Part shown: one piece after another, positions 63,200 to 64,000 of the stretch
How the letters are laid out: the number at the start of each line of letters is the position of its first letter
How positions within the stretch are numbered: position 1 is the first letter of the stretch
Assembly (NCBI RefSeq): GCF_036108815.1
Contig: NZ_CP107985.1
Coordinates: 8,057,501 to 8,121,500, forward strand
Source of the DNA: Streptomyces sp. NBC_00353
GTDB taxonomy: Bacteria > Actinomycetota > Actinomycetes > Streptomycetales > Streptomycetaceae
Reading direction: 5' to 3'
DNA: 64,000 nt
The notes under the pieces: model-generated
What the model was told of the DNA's origin: nothing
Databases searched by the model: none
The model's input: only the letters and a program-made list of their open reading frames with translations
Program-made: the position numbers and the translations under genes

Positions 63200-64000
63200 C
63201 CGGGCGCGAGCGGGGAAAGACCATTGTCCGCCTGGCGAACTTCGTCACCCCGTCCTCCGGCGGACTGCGCACCGCCCTGGACGAACTCGGCCGCGGCTAC
63301 CTCGCGGCCGGGCACGAGGCGGTACTCGTCGTGCCCGGCGACAGCGCGAGCGATGTACGCACCGCACAGGGCAGGGTGATCACCCTCCCGGGACCGGCGC
63401 TGCCGGGCAGCGGCGGCTATCGCGTACTGGCCGGCCGACGCACCCTCCGGCACCTCCTCGAAACGCTGCGGCCCGACCGCCTGGAGGTGTCCGACCGCAC
63501 CACCCTGCGCTGGACGGGCGAATGGGCCCGCCGCGCCCGGGTGCCCGCCGTGATGGTCTCCCACGAGACCGCGGACGGGGTGCTGCGCACCTGGGGCGTC
63601 CCGGCCGGCGCGGCAGCGCGGACCGCCGACCGCCTCAACACCCTCAGCGCACACGCCTACACCCGGATCGTGTGCACCACGGAGTGGGCGGAGCGCGAGT
63701 TCGTCCGGATCGGCGCACGCAATGTGGTCCGCGCCCCGCTCGGCGTGGACCTGCAGCGCTGCCGCCCGGGCCGGCGCAGCCTGGTCCTGCGTGCCCGGCA
63801 CGTCCGCGGCCGGTCCGTGCTTCTTCTGATGTGCTCCCGCCTCTCGGTGGAGAAGCGGCCCGGTCGGGCCCTGGACGCGCTCGCCGTCCTCGACGGCCTG
63901 GGTGTGCGTGCGACGCTGGTGGTCGCGGGCGACGGGCCGCTGCGCGCGGGGCTGGAGAGCCGGGCGCGGGCGGAGCGGCTGGCGGTCGAGTTCCTGGGGC
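63196..64000 (+). CDS. GT4-like glycosyltransferase, 5' part
   Basis: Second GT-B glycosyltransferase, cut by the end of the window; 268 residues visible. Start MTGRERGKTIVRLANFVTPSSGGLRTALDELGRGYLAAGHEAVLVVPG is the N-terminal Rossmann entry; VSHETADGVLRTWG and APLGVDLQRCRPG mark the mid-section, and LLLMCSRLSVEKRPGRALDAL opens the donor domain. The ATG overlaps the upstream stop by 4 bases, so the pair is translationally coupled and probably acts in one envelope glycolipid pathway. Confidence 0.88.
   Translation, partial: MTGRERGKTIVRLANFVTPSSGGLRTALDELGRGYLAAGHEAVLVVPGDSASDVRTAQGRVITLPGPALPGSGGYRVLAGRRTLRHLLETLRPDRLEVSDRTTLRWTGEWARRARVPAVMVSHETADGVLRTWGVPAGAAARTADRLNTLSAHAYTRIVCTTEWAEREFVRIGARNVVRAPLGVDLQRCRPGRRSLVLRARHVRGRSVLLLMCSRLSVEKRPGRALDALAVLDGLGVRATLVVAGDGPLRAGLESRARAERLAVEFLG

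Overview
The window is a 64 kb piece of a high-GC actinobacterial chromosome, almost certainly Streptomyces. The third codon positions are nearly all G or C. GTG and TTG starts are common. It carries actinobacterial markers: an sIHF-type integration host factor, RbpA, a PriA without helicase motifs, a class 2 pyrD, GuaB1, and a consensus SigR promoter before rbpA. From memory, the gene order resembles the S. coelicolor core region from carB down to about SCO1410. No tRNA or rRNA gene, CRISPR array, insertion sequence, integrase or prophage was seen.

Region by region: (1) 1-13 kb holds housekeeping genes: 3' end of carB, pyrD, pyrF, sIHF, gmk, rpoZ, coaBC, metK, priA, fmt and rsmB. Together they cover pyrimidine synthesis, GMP, coenzyme A, SAM, translation initiation and rRNA methylation. 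(2) 13-19 kb has rpe, a SorC-type regulator, a lone class I terpene synthase, guaB1 and an SGNH hydrolase. (3) 19-23 kb has an Lrp regulator followed by a nitrilase-type amidase and a flavin amine oxidase. This pair matches the DavA/DavB lysine-to-5-aminovalerate pathway. (4) 23-30 kb has a DUF5995 protein, a uracil permease, a secreted alginate-lyase-family protein, a divergent MFS exporter/ROK regulator pair sharing a palindromic operator, and a frameshifted NAD(P)-binding protein. (5) 30-36 kb is an FMN-riboswitch-controlled riboflavin operon (ribD, ribE, ribM, ribBA, ribH), then hisE and hisG.

(6) 36-41 kb has a structured leader, two overlapping CNNM/CorC-type membrane protein genes and an EccA/CbbX-like AAA+ protein. 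(7) 41-50 kb has a uridine-kinase-like protein, a secreted C39-type peptidase, a 49-residue membrane protein, a GH18 chitinase with a DasR-type (dre) site, an acyl-CoA dehydrogenase, two small proteins, a second Lrp regulator and an amidohydrolase. (8) 50-55 kb has polyprenol-phosphate mannosyltransferase, fxsA, rbpA, an MFS protein, a glycerophosphodiesterase, and a YczE/MocR divergent pair. (9) 57-64 kb has an FtsK-like ATPase with a changed P-loop next to a tiny membrane protein, an ankyrin protein, a possible 18-residue Cys-rich peptide before a HEAT-repeat protein, and two overlapping glycosyltransferases, the second cut by the window end.

Convergent genes are separated by unusually long perfect hairpins (18, 26 and 30 bp arms). 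A short GCCGGACGGGC/GCCCGTCCGGC element recurs at several gene ends. The most interesting points are the lysine monooxygenase pair with its promoter-embedded palindrome, the structured leader before the CNNM genes, the Cys-rich micro-ORF, the ATPase whose P-loop lysine is replaced, and several unexplained palindromes or direct repeats upstream of genes.
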